The notes under the pieces were generated by a model that was not told the DNA's origin, did not search any database, and worked only from the letters and a program-made list of their open reading frames with translations. Both the position numbers and the translations under genes were made by a program. Below are positions 1 through 9,630 of a stretch of DNA of 64,000 nt, piece by piece. Positions within the stretch are counted from its first letter, which is position 1. Every line of letters starts with the position of its first letter. The stretch lies in the NCBI GenBank assembly GCA_002344205.1, contig DDSZ01000025.1:36625-100624 (forward strand). The letters run 5' to 3'. Origin of the DNA: Opitutaceae bacterium UBA2377 (GTDB taxonomy: Bacteria; Verrucomicrobiota; Verrucomicrobiia; Opitutales; Opitutaceae).

Positions 1-372
1 GGCCACGGCCACGGTGTTCTCACCGAATTGCTGGCCGTAGACGGTGGTGGCAAAGACCAGATCGTTGCGACCGTTGCGTTGGGCGGCGTTGCCGGAGGTC
101 TGGATGGGCACGAGCCGCACGGAGCCAAGGACGGTGTTCCAGCTTTCGGCGGCGGCGGCGGCGCTGGAGTTGAAGGTGCTGCCGTCGGACAGCTCCCGGT
201 CGGAGCCGAGCATGATATGCAGCTGAACGGTGCCGGCGGGCCATTTGATCGGCAGGCCGGTATTGGAATTCAGCACGAACACAAAGGCCCAACCGCCACC
301 GGTCAGCGAAAGCAGCACAACCGCGAGGGCGGCGAACCTAAGACGTTTAGTGGAGGAGCTCAGGGGCTTCAC
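1..372 (-). CDS. Exported protein, 5' part only (possibly a matrixin-like metalloprotease)
   Basis: The first 124 codons are present and the rest lies beyond the left edge of the window. I chose the GTG at 372, which overlaps the end of the upstream gene (stop at 347) by 26 bases and suggests translational coupling. The N-terminus is a Sec signal or anchor: a basic KRLRF stretch followed by AALAVVLLSL. The mature part (IKWPAGTVQLHI, LSDGSTFNSSAAAAAESWN) has the look of secreted matrixin-type peptidases before the zinc site. The HExxH motif that would prove this is outside the window, so the enzymatic call is an inference. Confidence 0.55.
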   Translation of the reverse strand, partial: MKPLSSSTKRLRFAALAVVLLSLTGGGWAFVFVLNSNTGLPIKWPAGTVQLHIMLGSDRELSDGSTFNSSAAAAAESWNTVLGSVRLVPIQTSGNAAQRNGRNDLVFATTVYGQQFGENTVAVA

Positions 373-964
373 GTTCGGCGAGGGCGGCGGCGGTATGACG
401 GATGCGGGCGGTGAAATCGGCGGCGGTCAGCGGCTTGGCGCGGGGGTTGCGCATGACGACCCCGCTGGTGGCGCCGAGCGGCAGCATCACGTCGTGCTCG
501 CTGTAAACGAGCTTGCCGTTGCAACGGAGCACGCGCGCTTCGCCGGTGCGGGCATCGCGCCGCACGGGGTAGAAGCCGTGCATCATGGCGGTGAGAGGCA
601 CGACCTGCCGGCCGTTGCCCTGCACGAAGAGGATGCTTTCCTCGCCGACGCGAAAGACCGGCGCGCCCTCGACGGTCATGACGTCCGGCCCCACCTGACC
701 GCCCATCACTTCAAGGATCAGCGGGGAAGGCGGCTGGCCCGTGATCACCTCCAGCACGCGCAGCTCGACACTGGTGCCGATGTAGCGTTGCGCGGGATCC
801 TCGGGGTTTTCCCGCCAGGAGGAGCTGACCGCCACGACTTCGACCCGGACCGTGTAGTCGGTGCGGGCGACGAGATTTTCGAAATCCGGTGCGATGACCG
901 AGGTGGCTTGGGCGGCCGGGAGGCAGCCCAACAGCAGGGGAAGCAGAAAGCGGAGACGGGGCAT
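347..964 (-). CDS. Exported protein of unknown function
   Basis: This 205-residue protein starts with a clear Sec signal peptide (MPRLRFLLPLLLGCLPAAQA, ending in an AxA-like cleavage site). I preferred the ATG at 964 over an in-frame start 27 bases upstream because it puts the signal peptide at the N-terminus. The mature part looks beta-rich, with segments such as YTVRVEVVAV and GTSVELRVLEVITG, and I recognise no catalytic motif. Its 3' end overlaps the start of the exported protein at 1-372, so the two probably form one transcription unit and may act together in the envelope or outside the cell. I cannot assign a function. Confidence 0.65.
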   Translation of the reverse strand: MPRLRFLLPLLLGCLPAAQATSVIAPDFENLVARTDYTVRVEVVAVSSSWRENPEDPAQRYIGTSVELRVLEVITGQPPSPLILEVMGGQVGPDVMTVEGAPVFRVGEESILFVQGNGRQVVPLTAMMHGFYPVRRDARTGEARVLRCNGKLVYSEHDVMLPLGATSGVVMRNPRAKPLTAADFTARIRHTAAALAEREAPELLH

Positions 965-1028
965 GAAAATCAAGACCGGTGGGCGGGGCAAAAGTTGCGC
1001 GCAGGCCGCCGGGTTGCAACCGGCCTGG

Positions 1029-2603
1029 TCAGTTTTTCCGGGTCGAAACCTCGATCACATCGTGCGGTGCCGCTTCTTTCTGGCCGGCAGGGCTCACGCG
1101 GATGAAGCGGGCCTTGGCGCGGAGTTCGGGCAGCGTCGCGGCACCGAGGTAGCCCATGCCGCTCTGCACGCCGCCGATGAGATTGCCGAGCACATCGTCC
1201 ACCGAGCCGGAGACTTCCTTGAGGGCCTCGATGCCCTCGGCGGTGACTTTGCGGACCTTGTCGTCCTTGTCGTGGCCGTAGCGGGCGGCGCTGCCGGCCT
1301 TCATCGCCGCGAGCGAGCCCATGCCGCGGTATTGTTTATAAAGTTTGCCGCTGATCTCCATGATTTCGCCCGGGGCTTCGCGGCATCCGGCGAGGATGCC
1401 GCCACAGATCACGGCATCGGCGAGGGTGAGGGCCTTCACGATGTCGCCGGACTTGGTGATGCCGCCGTCGGCAATAAGCCGGACGCCCCGCCTGCGGGCG
1501 GCGGCGCCGGCTACATGGAGGGCGGTGAGCTGGGGGATGCCCACGCCGGCGACGACGCGGGTGGTGCAGATCGAACCGGGGCCCTGGCCGATCTTGATGG
1601 CGTTGGCGCCACAGCCGGCGAGATACTCCGTGCCCGCGGCGCTGGTGACGTTGCCGGCGATGATGGTGAGTTCGGGAAAGGCCTTGCGCACCATCCGGAC
1701 CATGTCACCCACGCCGGCGGTGTGGCCGTGGGCGGTGGAAACAGCGACCGCGTCGATGTGCTCCTCCACGAGGTGGCCCACGTGCGTGAGAATTTTTTCG
1801 CGGTCAAGTTCGCCGCCGGGTTTGCGCACCGGGGCGAGCGCGGCACCGACGAGCAGGCGGAACTGGGCGTCGCGCGCCGGCTTGCGCCGCGCCTTGCTCT
1901 CGGCGGTGATCTTCTCGACATCGGAACTGGTGACCATGCCGCGGAGATGATCCTGGGCGTCCACGACGAGCATTTTGTTGATGCCGACATGAGTGGTGAA
2001 AAATGCGTCGGCGGCTGCGATGGGATCGTGCGCCACGGCGCGCTCCAGCACGGTGCGGAGTTCGGCGCGGGGGGTCATCACCTGGGCGACCGGCTTGGTT
2101 TTGTAGCGCTCCTTGACGACGTTGCCGGAGAGCAGGCCGACGAGCTTGCCGCCCTCGTCCACCACGGGGAAAGTGCTGAAGCTGAAGCGGCGTTGCTCGA
2201 TCATCGCCAGCACGTCGCCGATGAGGAGACCGGGCGCGATGGTAATGGGATCCTGGATCAGCCCGTGAATGTGGCGTTTCACGCGGGCAACCTCCTTCAC
2301 CTGCTCCCTGGCGGGCATGTTGTAGTGGATGAGCCCGAGCCCGCCGTTGAGCGCCATGGCGATGGCCATGCGCGATTCGGTGACGGTGTCCATGTCCGAG
2401 GAGATCACCGGGATTTGCAGCCGGATGGAATCGGAAAGGCTGGTCGAGGCGTCGGCATCCTTGGGCAGGATCTCCGAGTAAAGCGTGGCCAGCGACACGT
2501 CGTCGAAGGTCAGGGCGGTGGGCCGGTTCGCGCGGAAGAAGGCGTCGGCGGGCAGGTAAAACGCGGCGTCGGCCGGGTGGGATTTCTTGGCAGCCTTGGT
2601 CAT
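1029..2603 (-). CDS. guaB: Inosine-5'-monophosphate dehydrogenase
   Basis: Oxidises IMP to XMP with NAD+, the first committed step of GTP synthesis, in the cytosol. The 524-residue protein has the family's order: an N-terminal barrel half (ALTFDDVSL), two CBS domains near residues 115-240, then the rest of the barrel. The catalytic loop GSICTTR carries the active-site Cys. The phosphate-binding motif [10 protein letters not shown] and the flap [16 protein letters not shown] are also present. I used the ATG at 2603 (MTKAAKKSH), because an in-frame extension upstream would add about 50 residues unlike the family. It is divergent from menC, with 90 bases between the two starts. Confidence 0.96.
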   Translation of the reverse strand: MTKAAKKSHPADAAFYLPADAFFRANRPTALTFDDVSLATLYSEILPKDADASTSLSDSIRLQIPVISSDMDTVTESRMAIAMALNGGLGLIHYNMPAREQVKEVARVKRHIHGLIQDPITIAPGLLIGDVLAMIEQRRFSFSTFPVVDEGGKLVGLLSGNVVKERYKTKPVAQVMTPRAELRTVLERAVAHDPIAAADAFFTTHVGINKMLVVDAQDHLRGMVTSSDVEKITAESKARRKPARDAQFRLLVGAALAPVRKPGGELDREKILTHVGHLVEEHIDAVAVSTAHGHTAGVGDMVRMVRKAFPELTIIAGNVTSAAGTEYLAGCGANAIKIGQGPGSICTTRVVAGVGIPQLTALHVAGAAARRRGVRLIADGGITKSGDIVKALTLADAVICGGILAGCREAPGEIMEISGKLYKQYRGMGSLAAMKAGSAARYGHDKDDKVRKVTAEGIEALKEVSGSVDDVLGNLIGGVQSGMGYLGAATLPELRAKARFIRVSPAGQKEAAPHDVIEVSTRKN

Positions 2604-2693
2604 GGGTTGCCGTGGACGGATTAAGCCCGGCGGCGGAAAGTGCAAACAGAAAGTCTGGTTTGCGCACCGGCACGCACTCGTTGACGCTGCGGC

Positions 2694-3719
2694 GTGGCCT
2701 ATCGCCTCCAATATCGCCGTTATCGCCTCCCTTTCCGGGCGCCGCTGCGCACCGCGCATGGGGTGTGGGCGGAACGGGAAGGGCTGATCCTGCGATTGGA
2801 AGACGAGACCGGCCGGGTGGGTTGGGGTGAAGCGGCGACACTGCCGTGGTTTGGCACCGAGACGGCCGATGCCGCCGAGGCGGCGTGCCTGACATTGGGC
2901 GAGTTTGTCCCGACCGAAGCTTTTGAACTTTTGCCGTCACATCTGGGTTGTTTGCGACAGGCGCTGGTGGCGGCGCGGGCAGCTGAAAGTGCACCGGTGG
3001 AATGCAAGCCGATGCCGGTGGCGGCGTTGCTGCCGGCGGGACGAACGGCGCTGGCGCGGGTGGAGCCGCTGGCGGAGGCAGGTTTCCGCACCTTCAAATG
3101 GAAAGTCGGGGTGGAATCTGCGGGGGATGAATTGGGACTGCTGGATGACCTCTGCGCCCGCTTGCCCGGGGGCGGTCGGCTGCGGCTCGATGCCAACGGG
3201 GCCTGGGACCGGCGCACGGCGGAAAAATGGCTGGAGCGCACGGCGGAGCGGCCGGTGGAATTTGTGGAGCAACCCTGCTTCGCCAAGGCTTCGCAGGGCA
3301 CGGCCCTACGTCGGCAAGCGGAGGATTTGCTGTTGGGGCTGGCGGCGGATTATCCCACGCCGATTGCTCTGGATGAGGCCTTGGTGGGCGACGGTGATGT
3401 TGAGCACTGGCTGCGGCTGGGCTGGCGCGGCGTCTTTGTGATCAAGCCATCGCTGTGCGGAGACATGGCGGCGACGATGCAAAAGCTGGCCGCGGCAAAG
3501 GCGGCGGTCGTGTTCTCCAGCGCGTTGGAGACGGCGGTGGGGGCAAAGCAGGCGCTGGCGACGGCGTGGCGATGGACGGGCGAACCGCGGGCGCTCGGAT
3601 TTGGCGTCTGGCCGCTGTTTGCCGACGGGCGGTTCGACGGGCCGGCGTTGGCCCCGTTTCTACGCTGGCAAGACGTGCAACGCATCAACGAGGAGGCCGT
3701 GTGGAACGCGCTGAGCTAG
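2694..3719 (+). CDS. menC: o-Succinylbenzoate synthase (enolase superfamily)
   Basis: Dehydrates SHCHC to o-succinylbenzoate in menaquinone synthesis. The 341-residue protein keeps the enolase-superfamily residues: the KxK pair in FKWKVG, the metal ligands in LDANGAW, FVEQP and ALDEAL, and the second catalytic Lys in VIKPSL. The start is a GTG at 2694. The last 19 bases overlap menE, which supports the pathway assignment over other members of the superfamily. A short palindrome between EQP and the last metal ligand is translated in frame as [13 protein letters not shown] and looks like an inserted repeat (see 3273-3298). Confidence 0.85.
   Translation: MAYRLQYRRYRLPFRAPLRTAHGVWAEREGLILRLEDETGRVGWGEAATLPWFGTETADAAEAACLTLGEFVPTEAFELLPSHLGCLRQALVAARAAESAPVECKPMPVAALLPAGRTALARVEPLAEAGFRTFKWKVGVESAGDELGLLDDLCARLPGGGRLRLDANGAWDRRTAEKWLERTAERPVEFVEQPCFAKASQGTALRRQAEDLLLGLAADYPTPIALDEALVGDGDVEHWLRLGWRGVFVIKPSLCGDMAATMQKLAAAKAAVVFSSALETAVGAKQALATAWRWTGEPRALGFGVWPLFADGRFDGPALAPFLRWQDVQRINEEAVWNALS
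3273..3298. repeat. Imperfect palindrome inside menC (REP-like)
   Basis: The outer arms CCCTGC (3273-3278) and GCAGGG (3293-3298) flank an inner, partly symmetric TTCGCC/GGCTTC core. The element is read in frame as part of menC between two metal-ligand motifs. Its sequence style (CTTCGCCAAGGCTTCG) resembles dispersed palindromes of PVC-group genomes. That resemblance is from memory and was not searched. Confidence 0.5.
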
Positions 3720-4861
3720 AGTCAATCGCCCTTGCGACGGGAGCGGCGGAAAAATGCGGCGGCTTTGTTTTCCTCTGCGATCCGCAATGGCCCCCGGCGC
3801 AGCGGGCCGAGTTCACGCGTCTCACCCAATCGAAAATCGGAAGTCGAAAATCGAAAATCAAGCGGGGCTGGCTCTGCCTGGCCACCGGCGGCACCGGCGG
3901 AACGCTAAAGTTTGCCCGACATGACGAGCGCACCCTGACGGCGGCCGTGGGCGGTTTTTGCCGGCACTTCGGCCTGCAACGGGTGAATGCCGTCGGGGTG
4001 CTGCCGCTGCACCACGTCAGCGGCTTCATGGCCCTCCTGCGGTGCCGGGAGACCGGTGGAAACCATGTGGCGTGGGACTGGCGGCGATTGGAAGCCGGCC
4101 AGCGGCCGGCGATCCGCGGCGGATCGTGGACCATCTCGTTGGTGCCGACGCAGCTCCAGCGGTTGTTACGCTCGCGCGCGGCCACGGCGTGGTTGCGGAA
4201 ATTCGCGCTCGTGCTCGTGGGTGGCGGTCCGGTGTGGCCGGACCTGGCCGATGCCGCGGCCCGGGCCAAGCTGCGGATCGTGCTCAGTTATGGCCTCACG
4301 GAAACGGCGGCCATGGTCGCGGCGCAGCGACCGGAACAGTTTCTCGCCGGCGATCGGAGCAATGGCCGGGTGCTGCCGCATGCGACGGTGAACATCGGCC
4401 GGGGCGGCGTGGTGCGGGTGGGCGGGCGGTCGCTTTTCCGCGGTTACTTTGGGGAACGCACGCAGCGCCGCCGGTTTGCCACGGGGGATTTGGGTGCGCT
4501 GGATGCCGAAGGTCGGCTGGAGGTGCTGGGCCGGCGCGACGCCATCATCATCACGGGCGGAAAAAAAGTGCATCCAGCCCTGGTCGAGGCGGCGCTGCGG
4601 GCCACGGGCAAATTTGCGGAGGTGGTGGTGCTCGGCCGGCCGCATCCGGAATGGGGCGAGGAAGTGGTGGCGTGTTATCCGGCGGGAAAACAGGCGGTCA
4701 CGGCCGGGTTGTTGCTCGAGAGCCTGGCCGCTTACCAGCGACCCAAACGGTTCATCGCGGTGCGGGACTGGCCGCGCAATGCGCAGGGCAAGGTCAACCG
4801 GGCGCAACTGCGTGCGGCGGTCTCAGGCTTGGCCGACCCAGGCGGCGAGCGGCGCGGGTAG
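3701..4861 (+). CDS. menE: o-Succinylbenzoate-CoA ligase (short MenE-type adenylating enzyme)
   Basis: Would activate o-succinylbenzoate to its CoA thioester through an acyl-adenylate. The GTG at 3701 overlaps the menC stop. The visible adenylation motifs are a phosphate-binding loop near residue 60 (TGGTGGTLK, with LK in place of the usual PK), YGLTETA, the hinge region TGDLGALDAEGRLEVLGRRD, IITGGKK, and the C-terminal catalytic Lys in AQGKVNR. At 386 residues it lacks roughly 90 N-terminal residues found in classical MenE. An array of GAAAATC heptamers is translated near residues 42-53. It overlaps the convergent thioesterase gene by 39 bases. Confidence 0.82.
   Translation: MERAELESIALATGAAEKCGGFVFLCDPQWPPAQRAEFTRLTQSKIGSRKSKIKRGWLCLATGGTGGTLKFARHDERTLTAAVGGFCRHFGLQRVNAVGVLPLHHVSGFMALLRCRETGGNHVAWDWRRLEAGQRPAIRGGSWTISLVPTQLQRLLRSRAATAWLRKFALVLVGGGPVWPDLADAAARAKLRIVLSYGLTETAAMVAAQRPEQFLAGDRSNGRVLPHATVNIGRGGVVRVGGRSLFRGYFGERTQRRRFATGDLGALDAEGRLEVLGRRDAIIITGGKKVHPALVEAALRATGKFAEVVVLGRPHPEWGEEVVACYPAGKQAVTAGLLLESLAAYQRPKRFIAVRDWPRNAQGKVNRAQLRAAVSGLADPGGERRG
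3825..3859. repeat. Heptamer repeat array inside menE
   Basis: Five consecutive 7-mers are read: CCCAATC, GAAAATC, GGAAGTC, GAAAATC and GAAAATC. They encode a basic linker (SKIGSRKSKI) near the N-terminus of MenE. The unit is the reverse complement of the GATTTTC unit found at 5236-5270. Confidence 0.75.
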
Positions 4862-5230
4862 CGGCACACGCTCGCGGAGTCGGGCCGAGGTGCTGACATG
4901 TTCGGTGCGCACACGGGCGGCGATTTTTTCGGGCGACCCGAGCCGGGTGATTTCGAAGTTGATGGCAAAGCTGTTCGCGGAGAGCGGCTCCGGCCGGAGG
5001 GTAATGCGCACCCGGTCGCCGACACGGAGAGGCCGGAGATATTCGGCGCTGCTTTTGGCGATGGGCACGAGCAGATCGTTGGCGGAAAAGAAGGCGGAGA
5101 TTTCCAGCCCGGCCGCAGCCAGCGCCTCCTCATAGGCTTCATGGCAGAGAGCGAGGTAGTTGGCGAAGAAGACCACGCCGGCGGCATCGGTGTCGCGGAA
5201 ATGGATATGGCGCGAGTAGGCGAAGGACAT
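4823..5230 (-). CDS. menI: Hotdog-fold thioesterase, probable 1,4-dihydroxy-2-naphthoyl-CoA hydrolase
   Basis: This 135-residue protein is a 4HBT-type acyl-CoA thioesterase. It has the N-terminal beta strand [20 protein letters not shown], with the conserved Asp of the DTDAAG/YF motif, and the length of a single hotdog domain. Its gene converges on and overlaps menE, which favours DHNA-CoA hydrolase, the thioester hydrolysis step after MenB. The alternative is a general YbgC-like thioesterase, since sequence alone does not separate the two. It starts at the ATG at 5230, divergent from polX, with a heptamer array in the 50-base gap. Confidence 0.75.
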   Translation of the reverse strand: MSFAYSRHIHFRDTDAAGVVFFANYLALCHEAYEEALAAAGLEISAFFSANDLLVPIAKSSAEYLRPLRVGDRVRITLRPEPLSANSFAINFEITRLGSPEKIAARVRTEHVSTSARLRERVPLPAPLAAWVGQA

Positions 5231-5235
5231 GGCTC

Positions 5236-5270
5236 GATTTTCGGTTTGGGATTTGGGGATTTCGACTCAA
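5236..5270. repeat. Heptamer repeat array between menI and polX
   Basis: The units GATTTTC, GGTTTGG, GATTTGG, GGATTTC and GACTCAA run head to tail and fill most of the 50-base divergent intergenic region. They belong to the same heptamer family as the arrays inside menE and pdhC. Confidence 0.7.
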
Positions 5271-5280
5271 ATTCGTCCGG

Positions 5281-7041
5281 ATGACCAAAAACGAGATCGC
5301 CGACGTGCTCAACGAGATCGGGGTGCTCCTCGAGCTCAAGGGCGAGAATCCGTTCAAGATCCGGGCCTACCAGAACGGTGCGCGGGCGCTCGAGGCCATT
5401 GAGGAGACGGAACTGGACCGGCTCATCCGCGCGGGCGAACTCGGCGGGATCAAGGGCTTCGGTGATGCCCTCGTGCAGAAGATCACCGAATTGCACGCGA
5501 CGGGCCGGCTGGAGTTTTATGAGAAACTGAAAGCCTCCATCGAGCCGGGCTTGGTTGAAATGCTCGATATCCCGGGACTTGGGCCAAAAAAAATCCGCGC
5601 CCTGCAGGCGAAGCTGGGCATCACCAGCATCACGGCGCTGGCGGAGGCGTGCACCGACGGCCGCGTGGCGGCGCTCGACGGCTTCGGGGAAAAGTCGCAG
5701 GAGAAAATCCTCGCCGGCATCGCGCACCGCGAGGCCTATGGGAAGCGTCACCTGTGGTGGGAGGCAAACGAGACCGCCCGGCCGATCTTGGCAGGACTTC
5801 GGTCCTTGCCGGCCGTGGAGCGGGCCGAGGCGGCGGGCAGCCTGCGGCGCGGGATGGAGACAATCGGGGACCTCGACTTTCTCGTCGCGGCGGAGGACAG
5901 CGCGCCGGTGGTGGCGTGGTTTGTCGCCATGCCCGGCGTCCAGGAAATCACCGCCCAAGGTGAGACCAAGGCCAGCGTGCGGTTTGCGAGCGGATTGCAG
6001 GCGGACCTGCGCATTGTGCCGGCGGACCAGTTTGTATTCGCGCTGCATCATTTCACGGGGTCGAAAGATCACAATGTGCAGATGCGGCAGCGCGCCCTGG
6101 CCCGCGGCCTGAGCCTGAGCGAGTGGGGGCTGGTGCCCGCCGAGGGTGAGGGCACCGCGAAGGAGAAAGCGGAGAACAAGGCGCTGCGGACCCCTGCGAA
6201 ATCGGAGGCCGATCTATTCAAGGCGCTGGGGCTGCGCTTCATCCCGCCGGAGTTGCGCGAAGGCTTGGGTGAAATCGAGGCGGCCGAGGCGGGCGAATTG
6301 CCCAAGCTCGTGGAACCGGCCGATCTGCGCGGCGCCTTTCACAATCACACGACGGCGTCCGACGGACGCAACACGCTGGCCGAGATGACCGCGGCGGCGG
6401 AAGCGCTCGGTTGGGAATACCTCGGCATCGCGGACCATTCCAAGTCGAGCTACCAAGCCAACGGTTTGAGCGAGGAGCGGCTCCGGCAGCAGATCGCGGA
6501 GATCCAAGCGCTGAACCGCTCGGGCCGCCACAAGGTCCATGTTTTAACGGGCACCGAGTGCGATATTCTCAGCGACGGCCGGTTGGATTACGATGACGGC
6601 CTGTTGGGCGAACTGGATTATGTCGTCGCATCCGTGCACAATGCGATGACGCAGGATGAGGCGACGATGACCGCACGGATCATCCGCGCGATCGAGCATC
6701 CGGCCGTGACCATGCTCGGGCACCTCACCGGCCGGTTGCTGCTGCGCCGCGAGGAGTATCGCGTCAATGTCGGCAAGGTTATCGACGCGGCGATCGCCAA
6801 CTGTGTGGTCATCGAGCTCAACGCGAGTCCGTGGCGGCTCGACCTGGATTGGCGCCATTGGCGCAAAGCGGCGGAGAAAGGGCTGATGTGCGCCATCAAT
6901 CCCGATGCGCACGAGACGGACGGACTCGCGCATGTGGCGGCGGGCATCAACTCTGCCCGCAAGGGCTGGCTGACGGCGGCGAGCGTGCTGAACACGCGCC
7001 CGCTGGCGCAGGTCCGGCGCTGGTTCAAGGAGCGTAGGTGA
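5281..7041 (+). CDS. polX: Family X DNA polymerase with PHP domain
   Basis: A repair polymerase with 3'-5' exonuclease activity that would fill short gaps. The 586-residue chain has helix-hairpin-helix motifs near residues 50-140 ([21 protein letters not shown]). The nucleotidyltransferase core carries [18 protein letters not shown], holding the GS motif and the first catalytic Asp pair. A C-terminal PHP phosphoesterase starts near residue 352, with metal-ligand motifs [34 protein letters not shown] and NPDAHETD. Domain order and length match the bacterial family. The start is an ATG at 5281. Confidence 0.95.
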   Translation: MTKNEIADVLNEIGVLLELKGENPFKIRAYQNGARALEAIEETELDRLIRAGELGGIKGFGDALVQKITELHATGRLEFYEKLKASIEPGLVEMLDIPGLGPKKIRALQAKLGITSITALAEACTDGRVAALDGFGEKSQEKILAGIAHREAYGKRHLWWEANETARPILAGLRSLPAVERAEAAGSLRRGMETIGDLDFLVAAEDSAPVVAWFVAMPGVQEITAQGETKASVRFASGLQADLRIVPADQFVFALHHFTGSKDHNVQMRQRALARGLSLSEWGLVPAEGEGTAKEKAENKALRTPAKSEADLFKALGLRFIPPELREGLGEIEAAEAGELPKLVEPADLRGAFHNHTTASDGRNTLAEMTAAAEALGWEYLGIADHSKSSYQANGLSEERLRQQIAEIQALNRSGRHKVHVLTGTECDILSDGRLDYDDGLLGELDYVVASVHNAMTQDEATMTARIIRAIEHPAVTMLGHLTGRLLLRREEYRVNVGKVIDAAIANCVVIELNASPWRLDLDWRHWRKAAEKGLMCAINPDAHETDGLAHVAAGINSARKGWLTAASVLNTRPLAQVRRWFKERR

Positions 7042-7094
7042 AGACGCAAAAATAGGCTTTCCGTGCGGTGCGCTTTGCATAGCGCTTGTGGGCG

Positions 7095-8189
7095 ATGATC
7101 AAAGTCTTCGTCTCCGGCTGTTACGACATCGTGCATGCGGGGCATGTGCAGTTCTTCCGCGAGGCGCGCGCCCTCGGCGACCATCTTACCGTCTCCTTTG
7201 CCTCGGCGGACGTGCTGTGGCTGCACAAGCACCGAAAGAGTTCGCTGCCCGACGAACACAAGCGGGCGCTCATCGCCGCGCTGCGCGTGGTGGACGAGGT
7301 CGTGGTCGGCACGGGCTTGGAGGAGGGCATTGATTTTCGGCAGGAATTTCTCCGCATTCGACCCCAGATCCTGGCGGTGACGGAAGACGACAAGTATGCG
7401 CCGCTGAAGCGGGCGCTCTGCGCCGAAGTCGGGGCGCAATATGTGGTGTTGCCGAAGACGCCGCCGGAGTTTCCGCCCATCTCAACGACCGAGATTGTGC
7501 GTTATATCCGCGCCCCGCAGGACGCGCCGCTGCGGGTGGATTTTGCCGGTGGCTGGCTGGATGTGCCGCGCTTTGCCCGGAAAGGGGCCTATGTTGTCAA
7601 TTGCGCGATTTCACCGACGGTTTCGCTGCGCGACTGGCCCTATGAACGCAACGCCGGGCTCGGTGGCAGCGGAGCTTGGGCGCTGCTGATGGGCAAGGAC
7701 AGCGTGGGCGCGGAGCTGGACCTTGGCGTGGGCTGGCAGGATCCGGCGGTGATTTCGGAGACAGGGCTTTGTGTCTGGCGCAGCGGCGACCGGCCGGCAC
7801 TCGAGCTCAAGCACGACGGAGCGTTTCTCCGCGGGTGCATGGCCCTTTATTGGAGCGGCGCCCCGCACGACACACCCGGGGTGGTGGGATTGCAGCGGGA
7901 TTTTGACGCCATTGAGCGGGCTGGCCGGACGGCGCGCGAAGCGGTCTGGGCGCAAAGCTTGGCCGGGCTCGCGGAAGCTGTCCGCCAATCCTATGCCGTG
8001 CAACTGGCCGAGGGTATGGCGGCATTGCCCGAAAGCGCCGGCGGGGTGACACCGTTGGCGCGGAAATACTGCGGCGGCGGTCATGGCGGCTACGGGCTGT
8101 ATTTGTGCGCCACGCCGGCCGACCGGGACCGACTTTGCCAAGCGGCGAACTTCCGGCCGATCGAGCCCTACGTATTGTCGGGCCGTTGA
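7095..8189 (+). CDS. Fusion of a cytidylyltransferase-like domain and a GHMP sugar kinase-like domain
   Basis: A 364-residue bifunctional protein. Residues 1-140 form a nucleotidyltransferase: GCYDIVHAGH holds the HxGH motif and ISTTEIV is the C-terminal ISTT motif typical of RfaE/TagD-type enzymes. Residues 150-364 resemble a GHMP kinase: PLRVDFAGGWLD (motif 1), NAGLGGSGA (a variant motif 2) and KYCGGGHGGYGLYL (motif 3). The likely role is phosphorylation and nucleotide activation of a sugar such as a heptose or fucose, but the substrate is unknown. I used the ATG at 7095; a TTG three codons upstream is possible. It converges with the sugar transferase gene. Confidence 0.75.
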   Translation: MIKVFVSGCYDIVHAGHVQFFREARALGDHLTVSFASADVLWLHKHRKSSLPDEHKRALIAALRVVDEVVVGTGLEEGIDFRQEFLRIRPQILAVTEDDKYAPLKRALCAEVGAQYVVLPKTPPEFPPISTTEIVRYIRAPQDAPLRVDFAGGWLDVPRFARKGAYVVNCAISPTVSLRDWPYERNAGLGGSGAWALLMGKDSVGAELDLGVGWQDPAVISETGLCVWRSGDRPALELKHDGAFLRGCMALYWSGAPHDTPGVVGLQRDFDAIERAGRTAREAVWAQSLAGLAEAVRQSYAVQLAEGMAALPESAGGVTPLARKYCGGGHGGYGLYLCATPADRDRLCQAANFRPIEPYVLSGR

Positions 8190-8199
8190 GCGGACAGTC

Positions 8200-9630
8200 T
8201 CAGCGCCCGCCGCGGCCAAGGAGGGCGACAGGGATCGTGGCGAGCAGGATTTTCAGATCCATCCACAGCGACCACCGGTCGATATATTCGAGATCAAGCC
8301 GCACCCATTCCTCGAAGCTGGAGATGTCGTTGCGGCCGCGCACCTGCCAGAGGCAGGTGAGGCCGGGCTTGAAGCTCAGGCGGCGGCGGTGGGCGAGGTT
8401 GGCTATGCGCCCGACTTCCTCCAGCGGAAGCGGACGGGGCCCCACGAGGCTCATTTCGCCGCGGAGCACGTTCCACAGTTGGGGGAGTTCGTCGAGGCTG
8501 TGCCGGCGCAGGACGCGGCCGAGCCGGGTCACGCGGGGATCGGCGGTGAGCTTGAACACCGGACCATCCATTTCGTTGCGGGCGGCGAGTTCCGGTTTGC
8601 GCGCGTCGGCATCAACGCCCATCGAGCGGAACTTGAGCATGGTGAAAGGCCGGCCGTTGAGGCCGGCGCGCTCCTGCCGGTAAAGCACGGGTCCGGGTGA
8701 AGTCAGCCGCACCAGCAGCGCGGTCAGCAGGAACAGCGGGGACAGTGCGACGAGAAGTCCGGCGGCACCAATGTAATCCAGACATTGCTTGATGAGCAGT
8801 CCGCCGGGCTCGGCGCGGTGGGCGCGGTAGTGGAGCACCGCCTCGCCGCCAAGCTGGTCAATGTTCAGCAGGAAAGGCGAGGCCACGGACAGGCCGGGGT
8901 GCATGATAATCTCGATGCCTTCCCGTTCGCAGGCCTCGATCACCACGGCCAAGTCCGAATCGGCGAGATCCTTGAGGTTCAGCAGGACCACGTTGACGGC
9001 GTGGGCATGAAGCTGCCGGGGCAGTTCTGCGGCGAAATCCGGCCCGGCGGGATTCAGGGTGGCGACATGCGTGAACTGGGCCTGCTCAATGGGGGTCAGG
9101 CCGGCCTGCAGGCGTGGCACGGACTCGGGCCGGCCCACCCAGAGAAGGCGCCGGCGCAGTTCCGCCTCGGCCATGCGACCGGTCGCGAAACTTCGCGTGA
9201 GCTCGTGCCGGGCATAGATCAGCAGCGAAGCCAGAAAGCCGCCGAGGATGATGACCGAGCGGGCGAACTGCACGCGCACGATGAACAGAAAGATGACCAA
9301 AGCGACCACGGTCCAAAGGCAGCCTTGGATGATGCTGAAGATGGCCGCACCGCGCGATGGCCGGGAGACGGGCTGATAAAAGTCCTGCTGGGCAAGCAAC
9401 AGCGGGCCGCACAGGGCCATGAGCGCCATGAGCCAGAGGTAGTCATCGAAGCCCTCAAGCTCGGGCAGGCCGAGCCAGGGAAAGAACGCGCGCAGGGCGT
9501 AGGCGAGCGCGACCGCGAGGGCGAACAGCAGGCCGTCGGCCAGTTGCAAGAACCGGATGCGGGTGTGTTGCGGCCGGGTAAGCACGTGGCGCGGCGCGGA
9601 GCTAGAGGTTTTTCGTGTAGCGGACGCCAC
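8200..9630 (-). CDS. Polyprenyl-phosphate sugar-1-phosphate transferase (exopolysaccharide initiation)
   Basis: Transfers a sugar-1-phosphate from a UDP-sugar to undecaprenyl phosphate at the inner membrane, starting a repeat unit. The 476-residue protein has about four N-terminal membrane segments, a CoA-binding-like middle (LLWVGRPESV) and the C-terminal bacterial sugar-transferase domain. That domain shows YRQERAGLNG, TMLKFRSM, RRHSLDELPQLWNVLRGEMS, LVGPRPL and GLTCLWQVRGR. The GTG at 9630 has GAGGA five bases upstream; another GTG lies at 9585. It overlaps the end of the GspB-like gene by 29 bases. Confidence 0.92.
   Translation of the reverse strand: MASATRKTSSSAPRHVLTRPQHTRIRFLQLADGLLFALAVALAYALRAFFPWLGLPELEGFDDYLWLMALMALCGPLLLAQQDFYQPVSRPSRGAAIFSIIQGCLWTVVALVIFLFIVRVQFARSVIILGGFLASLLIYARHELTRSFATGRMAEAELRRRLLWVGRPESVPRLQAGLTPIEQAQFTHVATLNPAGPDFAAELPRQLHAHAVNVVLLNLKDLADSDLAVVIEACEREGIEIIMHPGLSVASPFLLNIDQLGGEAVLHYRAHRAEPGGLLIKQCLDYIGAAGLLVALSPLFLLTALLVRLTSPGPVLYRQERAGLNGRPFTMLKFRSMGVDADARKPELAARNEMDGPVFKLTADPRVTRLGRVLRRHSLDELPQLWNVLRGEMSLVGPRPLPLEEVGRIANLAHRRRLSFKPGLTCLWQVRGRNDISSFEEWVRLDLEYIDRWSLWMDLKILLATIPVALLGRGGR

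Noticed and set aside
861..2624. Long open frame on the plus strand opposite guaB
   Set aside because: It is a GC-rich antisense shadow. The minus-strand frame encodes IMP dehydrogenase with all motifs, while this frame is Ala/Gly/His-rich and without family features.
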